Source: Bacillus mycoides (GTDB lineage Bacteria > Bacillota > Bacilli > Bacillales > Bacillaceae_G). From it: a stretch of DNA of 64,000 nucleotides. The stretch lies in NCBI RefSeq assembly GCF_001757995.1, contig NZ_LXLV01000020.1:62001-126000 (forward strand). Direction: 5' to 3'. Below the pieces are notes generated by a model. It was not told where the DNA came from and made no database searches. It was given only the letters and a program-made list of their open reading frames with translations. Below are positions 46,456-56,634 of this stretch, one piece after another. The translations under genes were made by a program, and so were the position numbers. Position 1 is the stretch's first letter, and every line of letters begins with the position of its first letter.

Positions 46456-47742
46456 ATGGTAGCCGAAAAGGGAACTCAAACGAAAACACAACAACAAGGG
46501 GAACAACATTTTGAATTGTTAAATTCAACACAAATTGTAATTAATGAAGCATTAGAAAAATTGGGTTATCCAAACGAAGTATATGAATTATTGAAAGAAC
46601 CAATTCGTATGATGACAGTGAAAATTCCAGTTCGTATGGATGACGGGACTGTTAAAATATTTACAGGATATCGTGCACAACATAATGATGCTGTTGGTCC
46701 AACGAAAGGTGGAATTCGCTTCCATCCAAACGTAACAGAAAATGAAGTGAAAGCACTTTCTATTTGGATGAGTTTAAAATGTGGTATTGTTGATTTACCA
46801 TATGGTGGAGGTAAAGGTGGAATCATTTGTGACCCACGTGAGATGTCTTTCCGTGAATTAGAAAGATTAAGCCGCGGTTATGTACGAGCAATTAGCCAAA
46901 TTGTTGGTCCGACAAAAGATATTCCAGCTCCAGATGTATTTACAAACTCACAAATTATGGCATGGATGATGGATGAGTATAGCCGTATCGATGAATTTAA
47001 TTCACCAGGATTTATTACAGGTAAACCACTTGTATTAGGTGGATCACACGGACGTGAAACAGCGACTGCAAAAGGTGTAACAATTTGTATTCGTGAAGCT
47101 GCGAAAAAACGTGACATTGATATTAAAGGTGCACGCGTTGTTGTTCAAGGATTTGGTAATGCGGGTAGCTTCTTAGCTAAATTTATGCATGATGCAGGCG
47201 CGAAAGTAATTGCAATTTCAGATGCTTACGGTGCACTACATGATCCGAATGGATTAGATATTGACTACTTACTAGATCGTCGCGATAGCTTCGGTACTGT
47301 AACAAAACTATTTAATAATACAATTTCAAATACAGAACTGTTAGAACTTGATTGCGACATTTTAGTTCCAGCTGCAATTGAGAACCAAATTACAGAAGAA
47401 AATGCTGATAAGATTAAAGCGAAAATTGTAGTTGAAGCTGCAAATGGTCCAACTACATTAGAAGCAACAAAAATCTTGACAGATCGTGGTATCTTACTTG
47501 TTCCAGACGTGTTAGCAAGTGCTGGTGGCGTTACGGTATCTTACTTTGAGTGGGTACAAAATAACCAAGGTTACTACTGGACTGAGGAAGAAGTAGAACA
47601 ACGTTTAGAAAAAGTAATGGTAAAATCATTCGATTCAATTTATGAAACATCACAAGTTCGTAAAGTGAACATGCGCTTAGCTGCATACATGATTGGTGTT
47701 CGTAAAATGGCTGAGGCTAGTCGCTTCAGAGGTTGGGTATAA
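46456..47742 (+). CDS. gudB: NAD-dependent glutamate dehydrogenase
   Basis: Cytosolic hexameric enzyme (428 residues) converting glutamate to 2-oxoglutarate and ammonia. Signature LPYGGGKGGI with the catalytic Lys near residue 117, GPTKGGIRFHP, and the NAD-binding fold VVQGFGNAGS near 222. Named by synteny with mecB and ypdA. The inactivating 9-base duplication known in the laboratory B. subtilis gudB is not present. Cre sites upstream suggest catabolite control like that of rocG. Confidence 0.93.
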   Translation: MVAEKGTQTKTQQQGEQHFELLNSTQIVINEALEKLGYPNEVYELLKEPIRMMTVKIPVRMDDGTVKIFTGYRAQHNDAVGPTKGGIRFHPNVTENEVKALSIWMSLKCGIVDLPYGGGKGGIICDPREMSFRELERLSRGYVRAISQIVGPTKDIPAPDVFTNSQIMAWMMDEYSRIDEFNSPGFITGKPLVLGGSHGRETATAKGVTICIREAAKKRDIDIKGARVVVQGFGNAGSFLAKFMHDAGAKVIAISDAYGALHDPNGLDIDYLLDRRDSFGTVTKLFNNTISNTELLELDCDILVPAAIENQITEENADKIKAKIVVEAANGPTTLEATKILTDRGILLVPDVLASAGGVTVSYFEWVQNNQGYYWTEEEVEQRLEKVMVKSFDSIYETSQVRKVNMRLAAYMIGVRKMAEASRFRGWV

Positions 47743-47756
47743 TATATAATGTTTTG

Positions 47757-47797
47757 AGAAAACGTGATTTCCTTTCGAGGGAATCACGTTTTTTTGT
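47757..47797 (+). terminator. Terminator of gudB
   Basis: AAAACGTGATT/AATCACGTTTT hairpin, T7. Confidence 0.9.
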
Positions 47798-47823
47798 TGA
47801 AATACTAGTTAGAGGTGTTGAAT

Positions 47824-48033
47824 ATGAACAATGAAATGATGAATCGAGTAGATCAATTAGAAGAAAGGCTAAAATGGTTAGAGAGTGAGCTAGTAAGAAC
47901 TAAAAGTGCTCAGAAAACAAGTATTATTAGGATTTTAGGAGAGGGTTTATTGCATTTGGTTTTTGGAGTGGTTGTTGTAGGGCCGATTATCGCTATTGTA
48001 TTTGGGATTATTACGTGGATTGGTGAAAAATAG
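47824..48033 (+). CDS. Small coiled-coil membrane protein
   Basis: Sixty-nine residues from ATG at 47824, six bases after AGAGGTG (earlier GTG/TTG codons overlap that site). The first 35 residues form a charged heptad-like helix (VDQLEERLKWLESELVRTK); one membrane helix follows (about 42-64) and a short GEK end. No family recognised. It lies between the gudB terminator and the SOS-type promoter, so it likely has its own weak promoter or reads through from gudB. Confidence 0.6.
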   Translation: MNNEMMNRVDQLEERLKWLESELVRTKSAQKTSIIRILGEGLLHLVFGVVVVGPIIAIVFGIITWIGEK

Positions 48034-48046
48034 AATAAAAACAAAA

Positions 48047-48082
48047 AGAACGCTTGTTCTATACGAACAAACGTGCTATACT
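48047..48082 (+). promoter_or_regulatory. SOS-type promoter with tandem LexA-like boxes
   Basis: AGAACGCTTGTTCT (48047-48060, GAAC-N4-GTTC core) and CGAACAAACGTGCT (48064-48077, 12 of 14 to CGAACRNRYGTTCG) lie across a sigma-A promoter: TTGTTC (48054-48059), exactly 17 bases, TATACT (48077-48082). Both boxes would block polymerase. Confidence 0.66.
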
Positions 48083-48125
48083 TTCCTTAGATAAGCAAAA
48101 CGGAAATGATTTTAAGGAGAGATAA

Positions 48126-48362
48126 ATGATGAAAATGACAGTAGACCAAAGATTTATGATGCCAGCAGATGTTGTAGAACGAGTGGAAGTATTACGAAAC
48201 AAACAAAGTAAGCGTGGCACATTATTACAATCGGTAAATAAATTTTTCGGCTTAGATACGAAAGAAGATTGTGTTTGGTTTTACGGTTTTTATGGAGTGG
48301 CTGTAAGTATTGTAGTATTTATGGTATTCACATCAAATATTTTCGATTTTATCTTCGCGTAA
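48126..48362 (+). CDS. Small single-pass membrane protein under LexA-like control
   Basis: Seventy-eight residues with AAGGAGAG before the ATG. The first 52 residues are polar, with a helical basic part (PADVVERVEVLRNKQSKRGTLLQSVNKFFGLDTKEDC). One membrane helix follows (about 53-75) near the C-terminus: WFYGFYGVAVSIVVFMVF. It has no LysM or coiled coil like the B. subtilis SOS division inhibitor YneA and is not obviously related. The promoter features suggest induction by DNA damage. Function unknown. Confidence 0.68.
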   Translation: MMKMTVDQRFMMPADVVERVEVLRNKQSKRGTLLQSVNKFFGLDTKEDCVWFYGFYGVAVSIVVFMVFTSNIFDFIFA

Positions 48363-48441
48363 GAAATATGCTATAAGGACATTGCTGCCGAATACATATA
48401 TAAGGAAGTAAGGTAATTTTCTAGAGCGGGAGTTGGTAGTG

Positions 48442-48972
48442 ATGGCGATGTTTCCTATAGAGCGTAACTATATTGGATATGGAAGTTCACGACCGGGAAT
48501 TCCTCTTTCTAAAGTAAGATTCATTGTAAGTCATGATACGGGGAATCCTGGTAGCAATGCAATAGGAAATCGAGATTACTTTAATGAAATACAACCGAAA
48601 GCTTCGGCGCATACATTTATAGATGATAAAACAATATTAGAAATTGTCCCTATAAATGAAGTTGCGTACCATGTTCGATACAATGTGCCGACGGATAATG
48701 ATTTATTCGGTTATGATGCGAATAAGGCTGCTATTGGGGTGGAACTTTGTTATGGCGGCGACGTAAACTTTTGGGAGGCGTATACTCGTTTTACTTGGTA
48801 TCATGCGTATTTATGTCAAAATTTCGGCTTGAATCCGAAAAAAGATATCGTGTCGCATAAAACACTTGATCCAGCTAGAAAAATTGATCCTGAAAATGTA
48901 TTAGGGCAACAAGGAATTAAATTTCAGCAGTTTTTAGCAGATGTCTATCGGATGTACGTTTCGTTTAGATGA
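48442..48972 (+). CDS. N-acetylmuramoyl-L-alanine amidase (amidase_2 type)
   Basis: About 176 residues making only the catalytic PGRP/amidase_2 domain: zinc ligand His in FIVSHDTGNPG, HTFIDDKTILEIVP, and the second zinc site VSHKTLDPARKIDP with the later Asp. It has no signal peptide and no wall-binding repeat, so it may be an intracellular or holin-dependent enzyme like phage endolysins, or act after mother-cell lysis. Start chosen at ATG 48442 behind CGGGAG; another ATG two codons later is possible. No phage genes are adjacent. Confidence 0.85.
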   Translation: MAMFPIERNYIGYGSSRPGIPLSKVRFIVSHDTGNPGSNAIGNRDYFNEIQPKASAHTFIDDKTILEIVPINEVAYHVRYNVPTDNDLFGYDANKAAIGVELCYGGDVNFWEAYTRFTWYHAYLCQNFGLNPKKDIVSHKTLDPARKIDPENVLGQQGIKFQQFLADVYRMYVSFR

Positions 48973-49081
48973 CAAATATATGAAAAATGAATACAATAAA
49001 GATAGGTGCCTACTGCTGTAAGTAGGTTTTTTCTTGTTTAGATAAATAGAGCAGAGGTAGAAGACTAGGAGTGAACAGAGT

Positions 49082-50062
49082 ATGCAAAAAGAAACAGTTA
49101 TTATTATCGGAGGCGGTCCATGCGGATTAGCAGCGGCGATTTCGTTGCAAAAAGTGGGGTTAAATCCGTTAGTAATCGAAAAAGGAAACATTGTAAATGC
49201 AATTTATAATTATCCAACTCATCAAACATTTTTCTCCTCTAGTGAAAAATTAGAAATTGGTGAAGTTGCTTTTATTACAGAAAATCGTAAGCCATTTCGT
49301 AATCAAGCGCTCGCGTATTATCGTGAAGTAGTAAAGCGTAAATCTGTACGTGTAAATGCATTTGAACGAGTGGAACAAGTGCAAAAAGATGGTGATGTTT
49401 TTAAAGTTGAAACGACGAAGCGTGACGGAAACAAAGAAATATATGTGGCAAAATACATTGTTGTCGCAACTGGATATTATGATAATCCGAATTATATGAA
49501 TGTACCTGGTGAGAAACTTGAGAAAGTAGCTCATTATTTCAAAGAAGGACATCCTTATTTTGATCGAGATGTCGTTGTAATAGGTGGTAAAAATTCAAGT
49601 ATAGATGCGGCGTTAGAGCTTGTTAAATCGGGTGCACGTGTAACAGTTCTATACCGTGGTGGGGAATACTCGCCAAGTATTAAGCCGTGGATTTTGCCGG
49701 AATTTGAGGCGTTAGTACGAAATGGGACAATTCAAATGCATTTCCATGCGCATGTAAAAGAAATTACTGAGCATACGTTGACGTATACAGTAGATGGTGA
49801 GGCAAATACAATTCAAAACGATTTTGTATTTGCTATGACTGGTTACCATCCAGATCACAGCTTTTTAACAAAAATGGGAGTTCGGATTGATGAAGAAACA
49901 GGGCGCCCGATTTATACAGAGGGTAGTATGGAAACAAACGCTGAAAATATTTTTATTGCAGGTGTAATTGCCGCTGGGAATAACGCAAATGAAATATTTA
50001 TCGAGAACGGTAGATTCCATGGAGATGCGATTGCGCAAACCATTACATCAAGAGAAAAATAA
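49082..50062 (+). CDS. ypdA: Bacillithiol disulfide reductase YpdA
   Basis: FAD/NADPH flavoenzyme (326 residues) reducing oxidised bacillithiol. N-terminal FAD site IIIGGGPCGLAAAISL carries the family's characteristic Cys (residue 14); the NADPH site VVVIGGKNSSIDAALELV lies near 160-177 and the second FAD motif IFIAGVIAAGNNANEIFIENG near the end. Same neighbour order as B. subtilis (gudB then ypdA), with extra small genes between. Shares a bidirectional terminator with ansA. Confidence 0.93.
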   Translation: MQKETVIIIGGGPCGLAAAISLQKVGLNPLVIEKGNIVNAIYNYPTHQTFFSSSEKLEIGEVAFITENRKPFRNQALAYYREVVKRKSVRVNAFERVEQVQKDGDVFKVETTKRDGNKEIYVAKYIVVATGYYDNPNYMNVPGEKLEKVAHYFKEGHPYFDRDVVVIGGKNSSIDAALELVKSGARVTVLYRGGEYSPSIKPWILPEFEALVRNGTIQMHFHAHVKEITEHTLTYTVDGEANTIQNDFVFAMTGYHPDHSFLTKMGVRIDEETGRPIYTEGSMETNAENIFIAGVIAAGNNANEIFIENGRFHGDAIAQTITSREK

Positions 50063-50096
50063 AAAGAAGCTGTCGAAATTCGACAGCTTCTTTTTT
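50061..50096. terminator. Bidirectional terminator ypdA/ansA
   Basis: AAAAAGAAGCTGTCG...CGACAGCTTCTTTTTT hairpin. Confidence 0.9.
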
Positions 50097-51069
50097 AATC
50101 GTGCATATACATATTTTGGATTGTTTCATGAGAATTTGTATTCTCTAATGCGACTAATAATTTAATACGTGCCTTTTGAGCATTTAAACCGTATGTGAAT
50201 ATAACACCCATATCTTTTAATTGCTTGCCGCCACCTTCATACGAATATACATCTTGAACGATACCGTTGAAACAGCGAGACACTAATACGACAGGAATTC
50301 CTTTGCCTATTAATCGTTCTAGACTTGGAAGTGTTCTTGGAGGTAAATTACCTTGTCCAAGTGCTTCAATAACAATTCCGTCTACTGGTAGTGTTTCGAT
50401 TGCTGATAATAATGTATCATCCATACCTGCGTATGCTTTTAAAACGACAACGTTTTTAGAAATTTGTCGTACTGTGTATGTTTCGTGATGCACTAAAGCA
50501 TGGTGGAAAACGACACCACGTTTTGTTACCATACCGATGGGTCCGTACTGTGGACTTTGGAATGTCGCGACATTACTTGTGTGCGTTTTTGTTACATTTG
50601 TAGCACAATGTATTTCGTCGTTTAATACGACTAGGACGCCTTTTTCAGCAGCTTCATTACTACTAGCAACTTTTACAGCTGATAAGAAATTATATAGACC
50701 ATCGGCACCTAATTCATTACTAGAGCGCATTGCCCCTGTCACAACGATTGGGATAGTTACTTGAACTGTTAAATCAAGAAAATAGGCTGTCTCTTCCAAT
50801 GTATCGGTACCATGCGTAATGACTACGCCGTGAATATCGTCTTGTTTTACTCTTTCGTCAATGATGACTTGTAATTGTAGCATTTCGCTAGGAGTCATGT
50901 GAGGAGATGGAAGATGGAACACATCTTCGACAATTAAATCAACATCGCCTTCTAAATCAGGAATAAATTTTAAAAGAGGATTCTTTTCACCTGGTTGTAC
51001 GACCCCAGTTTCTTTATCTTCCTCCATTGCAATTGTTCCACCTGTGTGTAAAACTAGGATTTTTTTCAA
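50095..51069 (-). CDS. ansA: L-asparaginase
   Basis: Cytosolic type I-like asparaginase (324 residues) converting asparagine to aspartate and ammonia. The first active-site motif LHTGGTIAM is at residues 7-15 and the second VVITHGTDTLEETAY near 83-97, each with its catalytic Thr. There is no signal peptide. A GAAAGGGG site precedes the ATG. No ansR or ansB neighbour is seen, unlike the ansAB operon of B. subtilis; the 200-base upstream region shows no clear operator. Confidence 0.92.
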   Translation of the reverse strand: MKKILVLHTGGTIAMEEDKETGVVQPGEKNPLLKFIPDLEGDVDLIVEDVFHLPSPHMTPSEMLQLQVIIDERVKQDDIHGVVITHGTDTLEETAYFLDLTVQVTIPIVVTGAMRSSNELGADGLYNFLSAVKVASSNEAAEKGVLVVLNDEIHCATNVTKTHTSNVATFQSPQYGPIGMVTKRGVVFHHALVHHETYTVRQISKNVVVLKAYAGMDDTLLSAIETLPVDGIVIEALGQGNLPPRTLPSLERLIGKGIPVVLVSRCFNGIVQDVYSYEGGGKQLKDMGVIFTYGLNAQKARIKLLVALENTNSHETIQNMYMHD

Positions 51070-51281
51070 TGCTTATACCCCTTTCAAGTTGAAAAATACA
51101 TTTAGAACATAACATGTTTTGAGTAAATTCGACAATGAAAATGTATAAAAGTATGCTTAGAAAATGACAATAAAATTAATTAGTTTAAGTGTGCTTCGGT
51201 AAGTGGTTATTAGATTAGGTTTTGTTTATGGAAATTTATAGGAGTGTATCTGTAAGTATAGAGAGGGAAGGAGTGAGTTTT

Positions 51282-51455
51282 TTGAAAAAAGTAGAGAAAA
51301 TTATAATTCGTATATTACTGATTCAATTTGTTTGTCTTTCTGTCATCCAACTGCTTTTTATACATAAATCTTCAGTGAAATATTTATCGAAAATTGTTTA
51401 TTACGAAGGTGTCGTCACGAAAAATAAGGCGGAAATCTTACAGGTGAATAAGTAG
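51282..51455 (+). CDS. ypfB: YpfB family small membrane protein (DUF5359)
   Basis: Fifty-seven residues from TTG at 51282, after GGAGTGAG, the same length as B. subtilis YpfB and in the same place before cmk. A basic start (MKKVEKIIIR) is followed by a membrane helix (about 10-26) and an extracytoplasmic tail. An ATG 60 bases upstream has no ribosome site. Function unknown. Confidence 0.78.
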   Translation: MKKVEKIIIRILLIQFVCLSVIQLLFIHKSSVKYLSKIVYYEGVVTKNKAEILQVNK

Positions 51456-51585
51456 TTTTCATTTTCTTCTAAGGTGGATTATGCTACAATTATTGAGGAT
51501 TTAATGACGTGAAGCAAATGAGAAGAAGCAGGGGGAGAATACCTGCTTTTCGTTTTGTTTTATAAGTGAAAAATGAGGTGTTACA

Positions 51586-52263
51586 ATGGATAAACGAATT
51601 TCGATTGCTATAGATGGTCCAGCGGCTGCTGGGAAAAGTACAGTTGCAAAAGTTGTTGCAAAAAAACTTTCATATGTTTACATTGATACAGGCGCAATGT
51701 ACCGTACTATTACATATGCAGCCCTTGAACAAAAAGTGGATATTGAAAATGAAGAAAAGTTAATGGAAGTTGTAAAAAATGTAAATATTGAATTTCAGCA
51801 AGGTGAAAATACACAACTTGTATTTTTAAATGGACAAGATGTTTCTGAAGTGATTCGTACGCCAAATGTGACGAATCGCGTATCTATTGTAGCAAAGCAT
51901 CGTCTTGTTCGTGAAGAAATGGTACGTCGTCAACAAGGATTAGCTAAAAAAGGCGGCGTAGTAATGGATGGTCGTGACATTGGTACACATGTACTACCAG
52001 ATGCTGAAGTGAAAATCTTTATGCTTGCTTCTGTAGAAGAAAGAGCGGAAAGAAGACATTTAGAAAATATGAATAAAGGTTTCGATTCTAATTTAGAGCA
52101 GTTAAAAGAAGAAATTGCTAGGCGTGATAAATTAGATTCAGAACGCGAAGTTTCTCCTTTGAAAAAAGCTGATGATGCATTGGAATTAGATACAACTTCT
52201 TTATCAATTGAAGAAGTTGTCCGAAAAATTATGGGTATTGTTTCAGGAGTATTTGCGAAATAA
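51586..52263 (+). CDS. cmk: Cytidylate kinase
   Basis: Cytosolic nucleoside monophosphate kinase (225 residues) phosphorylating CMP and dCMP. P-loop [15 protein letters not shown] at residues 7-21, [15 protein letters not shown] substrate region, [15 protein letters not shown] near 127, and the RAERRHLE lid region. AGGTG before the ATG. Followed by its own terminator before ypfD. Confidence 0.96.
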   Translation: MDKRISIAIDGPAAAGKSTVAKVVAKKLSYVYIDTGAMYRTITYAALEQKVDIENEEKLMEVVKNVNIEFQQGENTQLVFLNGQDVSEVIRTPNVTNRVSIVAKHRLVREEMVRRQQGLAKKGGVVMDGRDIGTHVLPDAEVKIFMLASVEERAERRHLENMNKGFDSNLEQLKEEIARRDKLDSEREVSPLKKADDALELDTTSLSIEEVVRKIMGIVSGVFAK

Positions 52264-52294
52264 AGAAAGAGGACTATCCTCTTTCTTTTTTTTT
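52262..52294 (+). terminator. Terminator of cmk
   Basis: AAAGAAAGAGGA/TCCTCTTTCTTT hairpin, long T run. Confidence 0.88.
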
Positions 52295-52519
52295 GAAATG
52301 TAAAGGATAAGTGAATTATAAGTCTCTTTTCTTGACAAATGGGCTAATTTGTAAGAAGTTAGTTACAGAGGGAAAAAACTGTCAGAATATATTCGCTATT
52401 ATATTTCAAATCATACTTTCTTCAAGATGATTTTGCTGTATACTATTTATATAGGTTTAATATAGTTTCTTGTGAACTGTATTGAAACAGAATATGTGAT
52501 GATAAATTCTTAAACATGC

Positions 52520-52543
52520 AAATGAAAACATTTGTTTTCATTT
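52520..52543 (+). promoter_or_regulatory. Perfect palindrome in the ypfD leader
   Basis: AAATGAAAAC-ATTT-GTTTTCATTT, ten-base arms, about 50 bases before the ypfD start. It could be an operator or an RNA hairpin. The rest of the 300-base leader holds a TATACT (about 52438) and a TTGACA (about 52333) that do not pair into one clear promoter. Confidence 0.45.
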
Positions 52544-52590
52544 CGTATATACATAAAAATGCTTTGTCAATTCTGTAGGGAGGTATTTCC

Positions 52591-53739
52591 ATGGTAGAGA
52601 AAATGAATGAAGAAGTTATGAATTCAAAAGAATTACAAGTTGGTGACGTTGTTACAGGTTCTGTAACGAAAGTTGAAGAGAAACAAGTGCTTGTAAATGT
52701 TGGATACAAAACAGATGGCGTAATTCCGATTAGTGAATTAGCTAACGTTCATATTGAAAAAGCAAGCGATGTTGTAGAATTAGATCAAACACTTGAATTG
52801 AAAATTATTAAATTAGAAGATGACGATCTTGTTTTATCTAAGAGAGCTGTTGACGCAGAAAAAGCGTGGGTAGAATTACAAGAAAAATTTAATTCTGGTC
52901 ATGTATTTGATGTTACTGTAAAAGATATCGTGAATGGTGGGTTAGTTGTGGACCTTGGTGTTCGTGGTTTTATCCCAGCTTCACTTGTAGAGGTACATTA
53001 TGTAGAAGACTTTGCTGACTATAAAGGAAAAACATTAGCGGTGAAAATTGTTGAATTAGACCGTGAAAAAAATCGTGTTATTCTTTCACATAAAGCGGTG
53101 GTAGAACTAGAACTAGATTCTAAGAAAAAAGAAGCAATCTCTTCGTTAAAAGAAGGGGATATTGTTGAAGGAACAGTACAACGATTAACGGATTTTGGTG
53201 CTTTCGTTAACGTTGGTGGTGTGGACGGTTTAGTTCACATTTCACAAATTTCATACGAACGTGTAGAGCAACCTTCTGAGGTATTAGAGCAAGGTCAAAA
53301 GGTAAAGGTAAAAGTGTTATCTGTTGATGCTGATACGCAACGTATTTCTTTATCAATTAAAGCAGCTCAGCCGGGACCTTGGGAAAATGTTGCTGGCGAA
53401 ATAAAGGCTGGAGATATTCGTGAGGGAGTAGTAAAACGCCTTGTTACATTCGGTGCATTTGTTGAAATTTTACCTGGTGTTGAAGGGCTTGTGCATGTAT
53501 CTCAAATTGCAAATCGTCACGTGAAAAATCCAAATGAGGTACTGGAAATGGGACAAGAAGTAAAAGTGAAAGTACTTGAAGTCCATGTAGCAGAAAAACG
53601 TATTTCTTTAAGCATAAAAGAAACGCTTGAAGAAAATAATGTAACAGAAGATTATAGCCAATATGAGCCAAATGCTGATTCTGCTACTTTCCAGTTAAGT
53701 GATATTATTGGTGAACAACTGAAAAAATTAAAGAAATAA
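52591..53739 (+). CDS. ypfD: Ribosomal protein S1 homologue YpfD
   Basis: RNA-binding protein (382 residues) with four S1/OB domains at about 15-85, 103-170, 188-258 and 275-345, each with the VxGxVxxxxxxGAFV-type pattern, best seen in [21 protein letters not shown]. subtilis YpfD has the same size and is non-essential, shorter than E. coli S1. GGGAGG before the ATG. It stands between cmk and fni as in B. subtilis. Confidence 0.92.
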   Translation: MVEKMNEEVMNSKELQVGDVVTGSVTKVEEKQVLVNVGYKTDGVIPISELANVHIEKASDVVELDQTLELKIIKLEDDDLVLSKRAVDAEKAWVELQEKFNSGHVFDVTVKDIVNGGLVVDLGVRGFIPASLVEVHYVEDFADYKGKTLAVKIVELDREKNRVILSHKAVVELELDSKKKEAISSLKEGDIVEGTVQRLTDFGAFVNVGGVDGLVHISQISYERVEQPSEVLEQGQKVKVKVLSVDADTQRISLSIKAAQPGPWENVAGEIKAGDIREGVVKRLVTFGAFVEILPGVEGLVHVSQIANRHVKNPNEVLEMGQEVKVKVLEVHVAEKRISLSIKETLEENNVTEDYSQYEPNADSATFQLSDIIGEQLKKLKK

Positions 53740-54828
<1,089 letters not shown>

Positions 54829-54854
54829 GCGTTTTATTTTCGTAAGCAGAACGT

Positions 54855-55629
54855 GTGCAAACTTTTCAATATAGCTGGTTAGCGATAAAACAAGATAAGA
54901 GATTGTTATTTAAGAGTCAAAAGAAACAAGAAAAAATTTACGATAATTTAGGGGATGAGGATGTTAATAAAAAAGGAGATAATGTATCCTCAAATAGTAA
55001 AAATACGATAGGACGCATTACATATAATAGTGAAGATGTTAATATTCATGCACGAAATATAAGAGAAGATACAGTGGTTTCTGGATATAATAAAAAGGTT
55101 GAAACTTCATTAACTTCAAATGTAAGAGAAGGGGATTCTAGTTCAACAACAGTACAATCAACAATTAAAACGGCGAATATTACGATCGTAGTCGGGAATG
55201 AATTGTATAGGAATCCAATGGTGAATGCAGGAAGTGGAATGGAAGCACTAATTTTGCCAAGGGAATTAGGAGAAGATAAAAATCCATCGGAAGATTCGTA
55301 TGTAAATTATTATTTTAATATATCAAATGAAGTGAGCTTAAGTAATGCTGAAGTAGTATTACTTTCTGATCAAGGGAATACCATTGTGAGTAGGGAAATT
55401 ACAGAAGAAAAAGAAGACATTGTAGGCGTGAAAAAAGAGGTTGAGCGAAAGTTAAATGAAATAGGAGAGACGGATTATGTACGTGTAGAGGTAAAGCGTT
55501 AAAAATCCTTCTCTTCATACGTATTATGTTATTACATATTCTAAAAAACCAACAGGTATAGTTACGATTGATGCCGCGTTGAGTGATAGGGTTTATAATG
55601 CGAAAACAAAAGAATTATATTACGAGTAG
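54855..55629 (+). pseudogene. Decayed gene of unknown function with frameshift
   Basis: A 215-codon frame opens at a GTG without a ribosome site and without any early in-frame ATG. It lacks a signal or membrane segment although the body is Ser/Asn/Thr rich (NITIVVGNELYRNPM). It stops at 55502. In the +1 frame the next 40 codons continue without a break (PSLHTYYVITYSKKPTGIV and on) to a stop at 55629 and read as the natural end of a protein. I infer a single-base indel near 55499-55506 plus loss of the true 5' end. No family recognised. Confidence 0.55.
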
Positions 55630-55650
55630 AAATAAGTAAAATATTTTTGT

Positions 55651-55689
55651 AAAAAGACGGTTTCGTACAATATCGAAACCGTCTTTTTG
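55651..55689. terminator. Hairpin terminator, both directions
   Basis: AAAAAGACGGTTTCG/CGAAACCGTCTTTTT. It serves the decayed gene and possibly ypzI. Confidence 0.85.
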
Positions 55690-55732
55690 TATTGCCTATT
55701 TGAGGGCAGCTCGATTGGTGCCGGCTAATAAT

Positions 55733-55756
55733 CAGTGGGGATGGATGCCCCCACTG
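55733..55756. repeat. CAGTGGGG/CCCCACTG hairpin, possible dispersed repeat unit
   Basis: Eight-base GC-rich arms (55733-55740, 55749-55756) next to CCGGCTAATAATC, in an otherwise AT-rich spacer and without a T run. It lies downstream of ypzI on the minus strand. Confidence 0.35.
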
Positions 55757-55770
55757 AAGTTTCACTTTAT

Positions 55771-55905
55771 TTAATGCTGATTCTGCTTTCGAGCTTGCTC
55801 CGGTGTATCAAGACTTGTTGCACCGGGATATTGAAGTGATTGGTCGCGATCAGATTCAACGCGGCGTGATTCTCTTAGTTTTCGTTCTTGGCGATCTTTA
55901 CCCAT
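55771..55905 (-). CDS. ypzI: Small protein YpzI
   Basis: Forty-four residues starting MGKDRQERKLRESRRVESDR and ending ARKQNQH, with a perfect AAGGAGGTG ribosome site. Length, sequence type and position by yphA match B. subtilis YpzI. It is soluble and highly charged; role unknown, though such charged small proteins are common among spore-associated proteins. Confidence 0.8.
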   Translation of the reverse strand: MGKDRQERKLRESRRVESDRDQSLQYPGATSLDTPEQARKQNQH

Positions 55906-56022
55906 TGTGAGTTACACCTCCTTATTAAAAGTTTTGCTGTTATGGGGAAAACTATGCACAAAGAAAAGGAGGATTAACTTTCATAAAAAGTTCCCATAAT
56001 GGAAAACATAGGAGGTGAAATG

Positions 56023-56634
56023 ATGGATGGGAGTACTTTTTATTTTGTTGCTTGGATAGGGTGGATCGTCGTGACCTTTTTTATGAAAAAGGAATCTATT
56101 CGTTGGAAGATAAGTGCTTGTATATTAATCTTTATTATTTGTTCTCCGTTAAATGTGACGATTGCTTCTTTCACGATATCGGTAAATGCCCTTTTGCTTT
56201 GTATTATTTCTTTTGTAGGAATCACGCTATATTCTATTTGGAAAAAATTATATAGCTTACTTTCGGCACTTATTATTGCAATGTTATATACAAGTTTTCA
56301 TTTGTTAGAAGTATATGATCCAATTTGGATTGTGGCGGATAGATTGTTTCTGTTAAGTAGTGCCCTTGTGTATGCATCGGTTTTATTACATGGGAATCGC
56401 ATATTACGATTATGCTCCTTATATATAGGGATGTTACAAGGAGAATTGCTAGTGACCCTTATTTTTCGGAAACTAAATTTCCCTTATGATTACGGTAGTT
56501 TAGCATTTTTTGATATCGTCGCCGTTTCTACATTATTTATGGCAATTTTATTTTGGATTGCAAAAGCATCGGTATACATGGAACAGTTTAAGCGGAAAAC
56601 ACGTAAAAGAAAGGCGAGGGTAATACATGACTGA
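56023..56634 (+). CDS. yphA: Membrane protein YphA
   Basis: About 203 residues with six to seven hydrophobic helices over the whole length and a basic C-terminus (KRKTRKRKARVIHD). The start is ATG at 56023, seven bases after GGAGG; an adjacent ATG three bases earlier is possible. Overlaps yphB by 8 bases. Function unknown; in B. subtilis the yphA-yphB-ypzH cluster lies at the same place upstream of der. Confidence 0.82.
   Translation: MDGSTFYFVAWIGWIVVTFFMKKESIRWKISACILIFIICSPLNVTIASFTISVNALLLCIISFVGITLYSIWKKLYSLLSALIIAMLYTSFHLLEVYDPIWIVADRLFLLSSALVYASVLLHGNRILRLCSLYIGMLQGELLVTLIFRKLNFPYDYGSLAFFDIVAVSTLFMAILFWIAKASVYMEQFKRKTRKRKARVIHD

Noticed and set aside
46456-47742. Cryptic gudB with the 9-base duplication
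   Set aside because: The region around residues 90-100 reads ENEVKALSIWMSLK with no repeated triplet of residues.
48442-48972. Phage lysis module
   Set aside because: The amidase is alone, without holin or structural genes, so a prophage is not supported.
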